Source: Limnohabitans sp. (GTDB taxonomy: Bacteria; Pseudomonadota; Gammaproteobacteria; Burkholderiales; Burkholderiaceae_C). From it: a DNA stretch of 64,000 nt. Within the stretch, counting starts at the first letter, position 1, and each line of letters begins with the position of its first letter. The stretch lies in the NCBI RefSeq assembly GCF_030158565.1, contig NZ_JAOASQ010000023.1, forward strand, positions 1 to 64,000, given 5' to 3'. Of the stretch, positions 56,135 through 64,000 are shown in pieces. The position numbers and the translations under genes were made by a program. Below the pieces are notes generated by a model. The model had not been told where the DNA came from, did not search any database, and saw nothing but the letters and a program-made list of their open reading frames with translations.

Positions 56135-57223
56135 ATGAAACCCTTTTTGATCCAACAACTCGAACGCTACGCCCTGCGGCTGACCGAGCTGGACTTTTTG
56201 CTGTCCCGCGAAGACATCATGGCCGACATGACGCAGTTCCTGAAGCTCTCGCGGGAACATGCCGAGGTCAGTGCCGTGGCCTCGCGCTTTGCCCGCTTTC
56301 AGCAGCGCAGCGCCGATCTGGCTGCCGCCCAAGCCATGCTGGATGACGCCGACCTGCGCGAGATGGCCGAAGAAGAAGTGGCCAGCGCCAGCGCCGAGCT
56401 GCAAACGCTGGAGGGCGAATTGCAGCGCATGCTGCTGCCCAAAGACCCCGATGACGCCCGCCCGGCGTTTGTCGAAATCCGCGCGGGCACCGGGGGTGAC
56501 GAGTCGGCGCTGTTTGCCGCCGACTTGCTGCGCATGTACACCCGCTATGCCGAAAGCCAGGGCTGGAAGTGCGAGATCGTGTCTGAATCGGTGAGCGAGC
56601 TGGGCGGCTACAAAGAAGTCGTGGTGCGCATCGAAGGCGACCAGGTTTACGGCGCACTCAAGTTTGAATCGGGCGGCCACCGGGTGCAGCGCGTGCCCGC
56701 CACCGAAACCCAAGGCCGCATCCACACCAGCGCCTGCACCGTGGCGGTGCTGGCCGAGCCGGACGAAGCCGAGGCCATCAAGATCAACCCCTCCGATTTG
56801 CGCATCGACACCTACCGCGCCAGCGGTGCGGGCGGGCAGCACATCAACAAGACCGATTCGGCCGTGCGCATCACCCACTTGCCCACCGGCATCGTGGCCG
56901 AATGCCAGGACGGCCGCAGCCAGCACAGCAACAAGGCGCAGGCCCTGAAGGTGCTGACGGCCCGCATCCAGGAAAAAGACCGGGCCGAACGCGCCGCCAA
57001 AGACGCGGCCGAACGCAAGAGCCTGATCGGCAGCGGCGACCGCTCGGACCGCATCCGCACCTACAACTTTCCGCAAGGGCGCCTGACCGACCACCGCATC
57101 AACCTGACGCTTTACAAGCTGCTGAGCATCATGGAGGGCGATTTGAAAGACGTGGTCGATGCGCTACAGGCCTACGAAGCCGCAGAGCAACTGGCGGCGC
57201 TGGAGATCGGGGCGACGGCGTGA
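56135..57223 (+). CDS. prfA: Peptide chain release factor 1
   Basis: Ends translation at UAA and UAG. The 362-aa product has the stop-codon reading loop PAT in [14 protein letters not shown] and the catalytic GGQ at residues 233-235 ([15 protein letters not shown]). Both are intact, so UAG should be read as stop in this organism, which bears on the amber codon in gpmA. ATG 56135 is preferred. It overlaps prmC by one base. Confidence 0.97.
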   Translation: MKPFLIQQLERYALRLTELDFLLSREDIMADMTQFLKLSREHAEVSAVASRFARFQQRSADLAAAQAMLDDADLREMAEEEVASASAELQTLEGELQRMLLPKDPDDARPAFVEIRAGTGGDESALFAADLLRMYTRYAESQGWKCEIVSESVSELGGYKEVVVRIEGDQVYGALKFESGGHRVQRVPATETQGRIHTSACTVAVLAEPDEAEAIKINPSDLRIDTYRASGAGGQHINKTDSAVRITHLPTGIVAECQDGRSQHSNKAQALKVLTARIQEKDRAERAAKDAAERKSLIGSGDRSDRIRTYNFPQGRLTDHRINLTLYKLLSIMEGDLKDVVDALQAYEAAEQLAALEIGATA

Positions 57224-58098
57224 TGGACGCGCACGCCTTGTCCAGCGTGGCCCAATGCCTGCGCCAGGCCCACACCCAAGGCTTGGCCAGGGTGGACGCG
57301 CAGATGCTGCTGCTGCATGCCCTGACGCGCCCACTGCATGACCGCGCCTGGCTGCTGGCCCACGACACCGATCTGTTGACCACAGCGCAACAACACCGCT
57401 GGGACCAGGCCCTGCAGCGCCGCCTGCAAGGCGAGCCTGTGGCTTACATCACCGGTTACAAGGACTTTTTTGGCCTCACGCTGAAGGTGGACGCCCGCGT
57501 GCTGGACCCACGCCCCGACACGGAAATCTTGGTCGAATGGGCGCTGGAACTGCTGCCCATCGCCCAAACCGACCCAGCCAGCGCATCTGAACGGCGGCCA
57601 AAAGCACTGCGCGTGCTGGACTTGGGCACCGGCAGCGGCGCCGTGGCACTGGCCCTGCAGCACCAGCGCCCTGCCGCGCAGGTGACGGCGGTGGACGCCA
57701 GCGCCGACGCCCTGGCCGTGGCCAGCGCCAACGCCGAGCGCCTGAATTTGCCCGTGCAGTGCGTGCAGAGCCATTGGATGGACGCTGTGTCCGGCACCTT
57801 TGAGCTGATCGTCTCAAACCCGCCCTATGTGGCCGACAACGACCCGCACCTGGCCGCCCTGACGCACGAACCCCTGCAAGCGCTGACCAGCGGGGCCGAC
57901 GGCCTGGATGACATCCGCCAGATCATCGCCCAAGCCCCCAACCGCCTGGCCCCGGGCGGCTGGCTGCTGCTGGAACACGGCTGGGACCAGGCCGCCGCCG
58001 TGCAAGCATTGCTGACCCAAGCCGAGTTCACCGAGGTGCAGTCCCGCCAGGATCTGGCCGGAGTAGACCGCTGCACAGGTGGGCGCTGGAGCCGGTGA
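57223..58098 (+). CDS. prmC: Release factor glutamine methyltransferase
   Basis: Methylates the glutamine of the GGQ motif in RF1 and RF2. The 291-aa product has the N-terminal helical domain, the hinge PVAYITGYKDFFGL, SAM motif I VLDLGTGSGAVALAL, and the substrate-glutamine motif N199-P-P-Y202. It starts in the TGATG overlap with the prfA stop, so the enzyme and its substrate are translationally coupled. Confidence 0.95.
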   Translation: MDAHALSSVAQCLRQAHTQGLARVDAQMLLLHALTRPLHDRAWLLAHDTDLLTTAQQHRWDQALQRRLQGEPVAYITGYKDFFGLTLKVDARVLDPRPDTEILVEWALELLPIAQTDPASASERRPKALRVLDLGTGSGAVALALQHQRPAAQVTAVDASADALAVASANAERLNLPVQCVQSHWMDAVSGTFELIVSNPPYVADNDPHLAALTHEPLQALTSGADGLDDIRQIIAQAPNRLAPGGWLLLEHGWDQAAAVQALLTQAEFTEVQSRQDLAGVDRCTGGRWSR

Positions 58099-58244
58099 AC
58101 ATCGTGACCCGCAAAGTGCGGGAACACAGAAACGCCACACAGGCGACAGCCAACGCCGCTGGATGGGTATTCCTCCCATTGCGCCCAAAACGCATTTGAC
58201 GCAGCATGCCTTTCAGTTTGTTCGTTTTCCACTGAAAGGCCCCC

Positions 58245-59231
58245 ATGCAACTGATGCCCCAACGCCTGCTCCAAACCCTGCTGAGCGCCACTTGTCTGCT
58301 GGCCAGTGGCCTGGTTGCAGCCCAGTCCTACCCCGCCAAACCCATCACCCTGGTGGTGCCCTTTGCAGCAGGGGGGCCGACCGACATCGTGGCCCGCACG
58401 CTGGCGGCCACCATGGGCAAATCACTGGGCCAAACGGTGCTGGTCGAGAACAAGGTGGGTGCCGGTGGCACCTTGGCGGGCGCCTACGTGGCCAAAGCCA
58501 CTCCCGATGGCTACACCTTCTTGATTCACCACAACGGCATGTCCACCGCCCCTGCGCTGTACCGCAAGATGGCCTTCAACCCCTTGACCGACTTCGAGTA
58601 CGTCAGCCAGGTGGTGGACGTGCCCATGACCCTGCTGGGCCGCAAAGACTTGCCCGCCAAGAACCTGCAAGAGCTGAGCAGCTACGTCAAAGCCAACGCC
58701 AAGAGCATCAACCTGGCCAACGCCGGCCTGGGCGCGGTGTCCCACCTGTGCGGCATGCTGTTTCAGCAAGCGCTGGGGGTCGATCTGACCACGGTGCCGT
58801 TTTCAGGCACAGCGCCTGCCATGAACGCCTTGCTGGGCGGACAAGTGGACCTGCTGTGCGACCAGACCACCCAAACCACGCAACACATCAAGGCGGGCAC
58901 CGTGCGCATGTACGGCGTGACCACCAAGCAGCGCATCCGCGCCCTGCCCGATGCCCCGACCCTGAGCGAAAGCGGCTTGAAAGACTTTGAAGTGCTTGTC
59001 TGGCATGGCGTCTATGCCCCCAAGGGCACGCCGGCTGCCGTGATCGACAAGGTGGGCTCGGCCATCCGCACCAGCCTGAAAGACCCGGCCTTTGCCACCC
59101 GCATGGCCGACTTGGGGGCCGAGATCGTGCCGGAATCCAAGCAATCGCCCGAAGGCCTGCGGACCTGGCTGCAGTCTGAAATCAACAAATGGGGCCCGGT
59201 GATCCGCTCAGCGGGCGTCTATGCCGACTGA
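58245..59231 (+). CDS. Bug-family tripartite tricarboxylate transporter receptor
   Basis: A 328-aa periplasmic binding protein with a signal peptide (cleavage near VAAQS, residue 27) and Bug motifs VPFAAGGPTDIVARTLA and NKVGAGGTLAGAY. It is not next to any transporter, regulator or catabolic gene, only to a VOC protein on the other strand. It interrupts what is usually a prmC-grxD junction. The ligand is unknown. Confidence 0.9.
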   Translation: MQLMPQRLLQTLLSATCLLASGLVAAQSYPAKPITLVVPFAAGGPTDIVARTLAATMGKSLGQTVLVENKVGAGGTLAGAYVAKATPDGYTFLIHHNGMSTAPALYRKMAFNPLTDFEYVSQVVDVPMTLLGRKDLPAKNLQELSSYVKANAKSINLANAGLGAVSHLCGMLFQQALGVDLTTVPFSGTAPAMNALLGGQVDLLCDQTTQTTQHIKAGTVRMYGVTTKQRIRALPDAPTLSESGLKDFEVLVWHGVYAPKGTPAAVIDKVGSAIRTSLKDPAFATRMADLGAEIVPESKQSPEGLRTWLQSEINKWGPVIRSAGVYAD

Positions 59232-59258
59232 AACTTTTTTCAGCCTTTGACGCGCGGT

Positions 59259-59651
59259 TCAGGCCAACTCGGAAATCTCAATCAGGTTCAGGTCGGGATC
59301 GCGCACATAGACCGACCTGATCTTTTGCGTCGCCCCTGTGCGCATGACCGGTCCCTCGACGATGGGCCAGTTCTGCGCGATCAGGCGAGCGACCACTTCG
59401 TCCAGCGGCACCGAGGCGATGAAGCACAGGTCCAAAGCACCCGGCACAGGCAAGTGGGCCTTGGGCTCGAACTCCTTGCCACGGACATGCAGGTTGATTT
59501 TCTGGTGGCCAAATTTGAAGGCCTGGCGCGTCACGGGCGGTGTGCCGCCCACAAAGCTCTCCAGCGTCATGCCCAGGACACGGGTGTAGAAGTCCACACA
59601 GGCGTTTTCGTTGAAGGTGGTCAGCACCAAATGGTCGAGGTGATCAATCAT
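59259..59651 (-). CDS. VOC (glyoxalase/dioxygenase superfamily) protein
   Basis: A 130-aa protein with two beta-alpha-beta-beta-beta units. The first metal ligand is the His in LDHLVLTTFN, others could be H in KINLHVRG and E in LIEISEL, so it may be a metal enzyme such as a glyoxalase-like or virulence-type VOC protein. Function unknown. It is convergent with the Bug gene. Confidence 0.85.
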   Translation of the reverse strand: MIDHLDHLVLTTFNENACVDFYTRVLGMTLESFVGGTPPVTRQAFKFGHQKINLHVRGKEFEPKAHLPVPGALDLCFIASVPLDEVVARLIAQNWPIVEGPVMRTGATQKIRSVYVRDPDLNLIEISELA

Positions 59652-59825
59652 GTTCTGGCAAGGCTTGGGTTGGCTCCTGGAGCTGCATTTTGGCGGATTT
59701 CCGACTCGGTGTGCACAGGGGCGGCCAAGGCCTGCTTCAGCCGGTGACCCCTTCGGACATTGCAGGTTTTCAATCGGGGCGATAATTCAACCCATTCGAC
59801 ACCGATCCCATTTGGAGTAAAAACC

Positions 59826-60149
59826 ATGAGCGACACCCAGCAACGCATCGACGAACTCGTCAAAGGCAACGACATCACCCTGTTCATGAAGGGCAGCGCC
59901 AGCTTCCCGATGTGCGGTTTTTCGGGCCGTGCCATCCAGATCCTGAAGGCCTGCGGTGTGGACCCCAAGACCGTCAAGACCGTGAACGTGCTGGACGACG
60001 CTGAAATCCGTCAAGGCATCAAGGAATACAGCAACTGGCCCACCATCCCCCAGCTCTACGTCAAAGGCGAGTTCATTGGCGGCTCGGACATCATGATGGA
60101 CATGTACGAATCGGGCGAGCTGCAGCAAGTGATCAACGGCCAGGCCTGA
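59826..60149 (+). CDS. grxD: Monothiol glutaredoxin Grx4
   Basis: Binds and delivers [2Fe-2S] clusters together with BolA-type proteins. The 107-aa protein has the monothiol active site C30-G-F-S33 preceded by MKGSASFPM, the WPTIPQLYVKGEFIGGSDI segment that binds glutathione, and the usual length. A GATAAT at 59780-59785 could be its -10 box. A terminator follows. Confidence 0.96.
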   Translation: MSDTQQRIDELVKGNDITLFMKGSASFPMCGFSGRAIQILKACGVDPKTVKTVNVLDDAEIRQGIKEYSNWPTIPQLYVKGEFIGGSDIMMDMYESGELQQVINGQA

Positions 60150-60170
60150 TCCTTCTGCACTGCGCGAACA

Positions 60171-60193
60171 AGCCACCTTCGGGTGGCTTTTTT
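60171..60193 (+). terminator. Intrinsic terminator after grxD
   Basis: A 7-bp stem (agccacc / ggtggct) with a TTCG tetraloop is followed by six T residues, 22 bp after the grxD stop. Confidence 0.85.
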
Positions 60194-60197
60194 GTGC

Positions 60198-60833
60198 TCA
60201 ATCAACGCTGTGGCGCCAGCGCTGCTGCGCTGCCAAGACCGCCTGCGGATAAGGCGCTTGCCCGCGCGAGCCGTTGTAACGACCCAGACCCATGAACAGA
60301 TCACCGCCTTCGCGGTCCAGGTAGTGGCGCAAGATCACACAGCCAAAGCGCAAATTGGTCTGCATGTGAAAGAGTCGGCCTTCATGGCCATCGCCGATGG
60401 TGCGGACCCAAAACGGCATCACCTGCATGTAGCCCCGCGCACCGGCTGAAGAGATGGCAAATTTCCGGAACGCGCTTTCCACCTGCACCAGACCCAACAC
60501 CAAAGACAGGGACAAACCCGCCCGCCGAGCCTCGTACCACAGGGTTTGTAAAAACTCCTGCCGCTCGGTGGGGTGATTTTTGTAGCGGCTCAAACGCTGG
60601 CTGCTGGCCACCTGCCATTGGGCATAAGCCTGCTGCTCAGCCTCGGTCCTCAGGACGGGCTCAGGCGGCGCAGCATCGGTCACCGCTGCGCTCAGCGCGG
60701 TGCGCACCGTGTGCGACAAAGGCTCTTCAATTTGCGAGCCTGCATGGGCCTGCCCAGGCCAGGTCGAAAGACTGGCCGCCGCCATGCACCCCAAGGCACA
60801 TCGGCGGCTCACAAGATCAGGGGCGCCCGACAT
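60198..60833 (-). CDS. Lytic transglycosylase (SLT domain)
   Basis: A 211-aa periplasmic murein-cleaving enzyme. The N-terminus MSGAPDLVSRRCALGCMAAASL has twin arginines and a cysteine, so export by Tat or as lipoprotein is possible. The SLT domain spans about 95-205: the catalytic Glu lies in LVQVESAFRKFAISSAGARGYMQVMP, and the later GLGRYNGS matches the family. ATG 60833 lies 12 bp after the proS stop; a TTG at 60848 would overlap proS. Confidence 0.88.
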   Translation of the reverse strand: MSGAPDLVSRRCALGCMAAASLSTWPGQAHAGSQIEEPLSHTVRTALSAAVTDAAPPEPVLRTEAEQQAYAQWQVASSQRLSRYKNHPTERQEFLQTLWYEARRAGLSLSLVLGLVQVESAFRKFAISSAGARGYMQVMPFWVRTIGDGHEGRLFHMQTNLRFGCVILRHYLDREGGDLFMGLGRYNGSRGQAPYPQAVLAAQQRWRHSVD

Positions 60834-60844
60834 GCCCCCAGCGC

Positions 60845-62590
60845 TCAAGCCGACAGACGGGCCTGAACGTGCACCAGGATGTCGGCCACCGCCACTTTGC
60901 TGGACTCGGCATCACGGCGATGCTGGTACTCGACCACACCGTCTTTGAGGCCCTTGTCTCCGATGGTGATGCGGTGCGGCACACCGATCAGCTCCCAGTC
61001 GGCGAACATGGCGCCGGGGCGCTCGCCACGGTCGTCCAGGATCACGTCCACACCTGCGGCCAGCAAGCCGTTGTAGATGCGCTCAGCTTCCAGCTTGACG
61101 GCTTCGCTGCGGTCCATGCCGATGGGGCAAACCACGGCGGTGAAGGGGGCAATGGCGTCGGGCCAGATGATGCCGCGCTCGTCGTGGTTTTGCTCGATGG
61201 CAGCCGCTGGCAAGCGTGTGACGCCGATGCCGTAGCAGCCCATCTCGAGAAACTGCGGCTTGCCGTTCTCGTCCAGGAAGGTGGCATTCATGGCCTTGGA
61301 ATATTTCGTGCCCAGGTAGAACACATGGCCGACTTCGATGCCGCGCTCAATCGCCAGCTCGCCCTGACCGTCGGGCGACTTGTCACCCGCGACCACGTTG
61401 CGGATGTCGGCCACCAAGGCGGGCTCGGGCAGGTCACGGCCCCAGTTGACGCCGGTGATGTGGAAATCTTCTTCGTTGGCACCGCAGATCCAGTCGGCCA
61501 TGACGGCCACATCGCGATCGGCCACCAAGTGCACGGGCTTTTTCAGGTTCAAAGGGCCGAGGTAGCCAGGCTTGCAGCCGAAGTGCTCTTCGATCTCGCT
61601 CAGTGTGGCGAAGCGGAAACCGCCTTCCATGCCGGGCAGCTTGCCGACTTTCACTTCGTTCATGTCGTGGTCGCCGCGCAGCAGCAAGAGCCAGACTTGC
61701 GATTTCACGATCTCGCCCTGCTCGTTCAGGGTGTCGGTGGCCAGCACCAACGACTTGACGGTGGTGGACAGCGGCACGTTCAGCAAAGCAGCCACGTCTT
61801 CGCAGGTGCTATTGCCGGGCGTGGCGGTTTTCGTCTGGGCTTGCATGGCTGGGCCGCGAGGCTGGCTCGGAGCCAGGGCCTCGGCTTTCTCCATATTGGC
61901 GGCGTAGCTGCTGGTAGGGCAATAAACAATGGCGTCTTCGCCGGTGGCAGCAATCACCTGGAACTCTTCGGACAGGTCACCCCCGATGGCACCGCTGTCA
62001 GCGGCCACGGCGCGGTAGGTCAGGCCAAAGCGGTCAAAAATCTTGCGGTAGGCCCCGGCCATCACCTGGTAGCTAGCCTTGGCGCTGACCATGTCGCGGT
62101 CAAAGCTGTAGGCGTCTTTCATGGTGAATTCGCGGCCACGCATCAGGCCAAAGCGGGGGCGGCGCTCGTCGCGGAATTTGGTCTGGATTTGGTAGAAGTT
62201 TTTGGGCAGCTGTTTGTAGCTGCGCACTTCCTGGCGCACCACATCGGTCACGACCTCTTCGCTGGTGGGCTGGATCACGAAGTCGCGGCCATGGCGGTCC
62301 TTGATGCGCAAGAATTCGGGGCCCATCTTGTCAAAGCGGCCTGTTTCTTGCCACAGCTCGGCGGGCTGCACCACGGGCATGGTCATCTCGATGGCGCCTG
62401 CGCGGTTCATCTCTTCGCGCACGATGGCTTCGACCTTGCGGATCACACGCAAACCCATGGGCATGTAGTTGTAAATGCCTGCGCCCAGCTTTTTGATCAT
62501 GCCTGCGCGGGTCATCAGTTTGTGGCTGACGACTTCAGCGTCTGCAGGCGCTTCTTTGAGGGTGGAAATGAGGAATTGGGAAGCTTTCAT
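60845..62590 (-). CDS. proS: Proline-tRNA ligase
   Basis: Class II synthetase for tRNA(Pro). The 581-aa product is the bacterial long form: motif 1 to 3 in the N- and middle part ([26 protein letters not shown] is motif 2), the INS editing domain (about 235-390) that removes Ala-tRNA(Pro), and the C-terminal anticodon-binding domain. It is divergent from rppH and upstream of the lytic transglycosylase. Confidence 0.97.
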   Translation of the reverse strand: MKASQFLISTLKEAPADAEVVSHKLMTRAGMIKKLGAGIYNYMPMGLRVIRKVEAIVREEMNRAGAIEMTMPVVQPAELWQETGRFDKMGPEFLRIKDRHGRDFVIQPTSEEVVTDVVRQEVRSYKQLPKNFYQIQTKFRDERRPRFGLMRGREFTMKDAYSFDRDMVSAKASYQVMAGAYRKIFDRFGLTYRAVAADSGAIGGDLSEEFQVIAATGEDAIVYCPTSSYAANMEKAEALAPSQPRGPAMQAQTKTATPGNSTCEDVAALLNVPLSTTVKSLVLATDTLNEQGEIVKSQVWLLLLRGDHDMNEVKVGKLPGMEGGFRFATLSEIEEHFGCKPGYLGPLNLKKPVHLVADRDVAVMADWICGANEEDFHITGVNWGRDLPEPALVADIRNVVAGDKSPDGQGELAIERGIEVGHVFYLGTKYSKAMNATFLDENGKPQFLEMGCYGIGVTRLPAAAIEQNHDERGIIWPDAIAPFTAVVCPIGMDRSEAVKLEAERIYNGLLAAGVDVILDDRGERPGAMFADWELIGVPHRITIGDKGLKDGVVEYQHRRDAESSKVAVADILVHVQARLSA

Positions 62591-62689
62591 CGCGGCACAC
62601 TAACAAAACGGGGGAATCAGGGAAACATCCAAGAGCGAGCGCCAATGCGGCGTGCATAATGGACACAATTTAAAAATTTGAGGTTGATT

Positions 62690-63307
62690 ATGCTTGACCG
62701 TGAAGGCTTTAGGCCGAACGTCGGCATCATTCTGCTCAACCAGAGAAACCAGGTTTTCTGGGGCAAGCGCATCAGGACCCACAGCTGGCAGTTTCCGCAA
62801 GGCGGCATCGATCGGGGCGAAAGCCCTGAACAGGCCATGTTCCGTGAACTGCACGAAGAAGTGGGGCTCCACCCGGAGCATGTGCGCATCGTGGCCCGAA
62901 CCCGTGACTGGTTGCGCTATGAGGTGCCAGACCGCTTCATCCGCAGGGATGCTCGCGGCTTTTACAAAGGCCAGAAACAGATCTGGTTCCTGCTGCAGAT
63001 GGTTACCCATGACCACCACTTGAACCTGCGCGCCACTGACCACCCGGAGTTCGATGCCTGGCGTTGGAACGACTATTGGGTGCCGCTGGATGTGGTCGTC
63101 GAGTTCAAGCGTGGTGTGTATGAAATGGCCTTGACCGAGCTGGCGCGGTTTCTGCCGCGCCAGGAGCGGCACAACCGCTACCTGCGTGGCGGTATGCGCG
63201 GCCCACGGGATGCCATGGACATGGACAACAGCCAAGCCGACCTGCAACCGCCCATGCACATGGAGTTGCCGCCGGGCGCGAGTTTCGATCCGAACCCGCA
63301 AGGTTGA
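62690..63307 (+). CDS. rppH: RNA pyrophosphohydrolase RppH
   Basis: Removes pyrophosphate from 5'-triphosphate mRNA and so starts RNase E-dependent decay. The 205-aa product has the RppH start [15 protein letters not shown], the complete Nudix box [22 protein letters not shown] (residues about 38-59), and [10 protein letters not shown] Met/Pro-rich tail of about 40 residues is extra compared with the E. coli enzyme (176 aa) and common in this group. ATG 62690 was chosen over an upstream in-frame start. Confidence 0.94.
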   Translation: MLDREGFRPNVGIILLNQRNQVFWGKRIRTHSWQFPQGGIDRGESPEQAMFRELHEEVGLHPEHVRIVARTRDWLRYEVPDRFIRRDARGFYKGQKQIWFLLQMVTHDHHLNLRATDHPEFDAWRWNDYWVPLDVVVEFKRGVYEMALTELARFLPRQERHNRYLRGGMRGPRDAMDMDNSQADLQPPMHMELPPGASFDPNPQG

Positions 63308-63312
63308 ACAGC

Positions 63313-63339
63313 AAAAAGCCCGCGCAAGCGGGCTTTTTT
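63313..63339. terminator. Bidirectional intrinsic terminator between rppH and proB
   Basis: An 11-bp stem (aaaaagcccgc / gcgggcttttt) with a GCAA loop has T-runs on both strands. It lies 5 bp after the rppH stop and 20 bp from the proB stop. Confidence 0.85.
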
Positions 63340-63359
63340 GTGGCTTCAGGCGCAGACCA

Positions 63360-64000
63360 TCAAAGGCTGAGGATCAGGTTGTCCCGGTGCACCATTTCCG
63401 GCTCGGCGGTGTAGCCCAGCAAGGCCTCGTAGTCGTGCGAGGGTTTGCGGCAGAGCAAGCGCGCTTCGGCACTGGCGTAGTTGGCCAGGCCACGGGCGAT
63501 TTCAGCACCCTGCTCATCGCGGATGGCGATCACATCACCACGCGAAAACTCACCCGCCACGCCCGTCATGCCAATCGGCAAAAGGCTCTTGCCTTCGGTC
63601 AGCACCTTGTGGGCCGCACCGGCATCCACCGTGACCGAGCCACGCAGCTGCAGGTGGTCAGCCATCCATTGTTTGCGGGCCTGCTGTTTGGCGGTTTGCG
63701 CCACCAGCAATGTGCCCATGTTGTCGCCCTGGCACAGGCGCAGCAAGGCATCGGGCTCACGGCCCCAGGCGATGACTGTGGATGCCCCTGACCCGGCTGC
63801 ACGCTTGGCCGCCAGGATCTTGGTGATCATGCCGCCTTTGCCAATGCTCGAACCTGCGCCACCGGCCATGGTCTCCAGCACCGGGTCGCCGGCACGGGCT
63901 TCGTGCACAAATGTCGCAGCAGGGTCTTTGCGCGGATCGGCGGTGTACAACCCCTTCTGATCGGTCAGGATGACCAGCAGATCGGCCTCCACCAGATTGG
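63360..64000 (-). CDS. proB: Glutamate 5-kinase (5' end cut by window edge)
   Basis: First enzyme of proline synthesis (glutamate to glutamyl 5-phosphate). Only the C-terminal 213 residues are in the window. The visible part starts within the amino-acid kinase domain ([21 protein letters not shown]), includes GTGGMxTK-like [13 protein letters not shown], and ends with the PUA domain ([14 protein letters not shown] to the end). It is convergent with rppH. Confidence 0.93.
   Translation of the reverse strand, partial: NLVEADLLVILTDQKGLYTADPRKDPAATFVHEARAGDPVLETMAGGAGSSIGKGGMITKILAAKRAAGSGASTVIAWGREPDALLRLCQGDNMGTLLVAQTAKQQARKQWMADHLQLRGSVTVDAGAAHKVLTEGKSLLPIGMTGVAGEFSRGDVIAIRDEQGAEIARGLANYASAEARLLCRKPSHDYEALLGYTAEPEMVHRDNLILSL

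Noticed and set aside
1-64000. Search for tRNA, rRNA, prophage, integrase or transposase genes
   Set aside because: No cloverleaf, attachment repeat or such enzyme was seen by eye; all larger stretches are explained by the listed genes. A tRNAscan or HMM search could still find short RNAs.

Overview
The window looks like chromosomal DNA of a betaproteobacterium of the family Comamonadaceae (Limnohabitans / Rhodoferax / Polaromonas-like). The reasons are the box benzoate pathway, four Bug-type tripartite tricarboxylate receptors, betaproteobacterial families such as DUF3460, the gene orders rhodanese-grxC-secB-gpsA // gpmA-ctpA-moeB and hemA-prfA-prmC, and the high-GC codon use. The genus is an inference. 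No tRNA, rRNA, CRISPR array, prophage or insertion sequence was recognised. A 16-fold mixture of housekeeping operons and accessory catabolic blocks fills almost all of the sequence.

Region by region: 1-7.1 kb is an aerobic benzoyl-CoA (box) cluster. It holds boxB (cut by the left edge), boxC and boxR on the minus strand and boxD and bclA on the plus strand, with TGCA-rich putative BoxR operators in both intergenic regions. 7.1-18.8 kb is housekeeping: mrp/apbC, metG, a SulP transporter, DUF3460, scpA, gpsA-secB-grxC-rhodanese, then gpmA-ctpA-moeB. The gpmA reading frame carries an in-frame amber codon. 18.8-28.4 kb is an accessory catabolic block: a secreted nuclease and MarR regulator, divergent from Bug-Bug-sulfatase-SulP, and facing a Rieske oxygenase alpha/beta-Bug operon and an SRPBCC protein. 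28.5-34.5 kb holds a Y-family DNA polymerase under a perfect LexA-type box, a DUF429 protein, and a minus-strand run nudB-EEP nuclease-clsB-folE-BLUF photoreceptor.

34.6-38.4 kb carries a TonB-dependent receptor resembling YncD/PqqU, a cytochrome c and a PQQ-type sugar dehydrogenase. These fit a system that takes up PQQ and uses it in the periplasm. 38.8-40.5 kb has an RHH protein, an orphan ABC ATPase and a glycine-rich RRM protein. 40.6-49.5 kb is fmdB-DUF502-aspS, a sodium symporter and the ubiquinone cluster ubiE-Tim44-ubiJ-ubiB. 49.5-54.6 kb is a giant FAD/Fe-S oxidoreductase, a glycerophosphodiesterase and a small membrane protein. 54.7-64 kb is hemA-prfA-prmC, a Bug receptor and VOC protein, grxD, lytic transglycosylase-proS, rppH and the truncated proB.

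The most unusual points are: (i) the amber codon in the only phosphoglycerate mutase gene seen here, while prfA (which reads UAG) is intact in the same window; (ii) the folE-BLUF pair downstream of nudB; (iii) the PQQ uptake/use cluster; (iv) the cytosolic-type sulfatase with two receptors and a sulfate-type transporter; (v) REP/REPIN-like palindromes between genes. All function calls rest on reading the sequence and on remembered family features; no database search was run.
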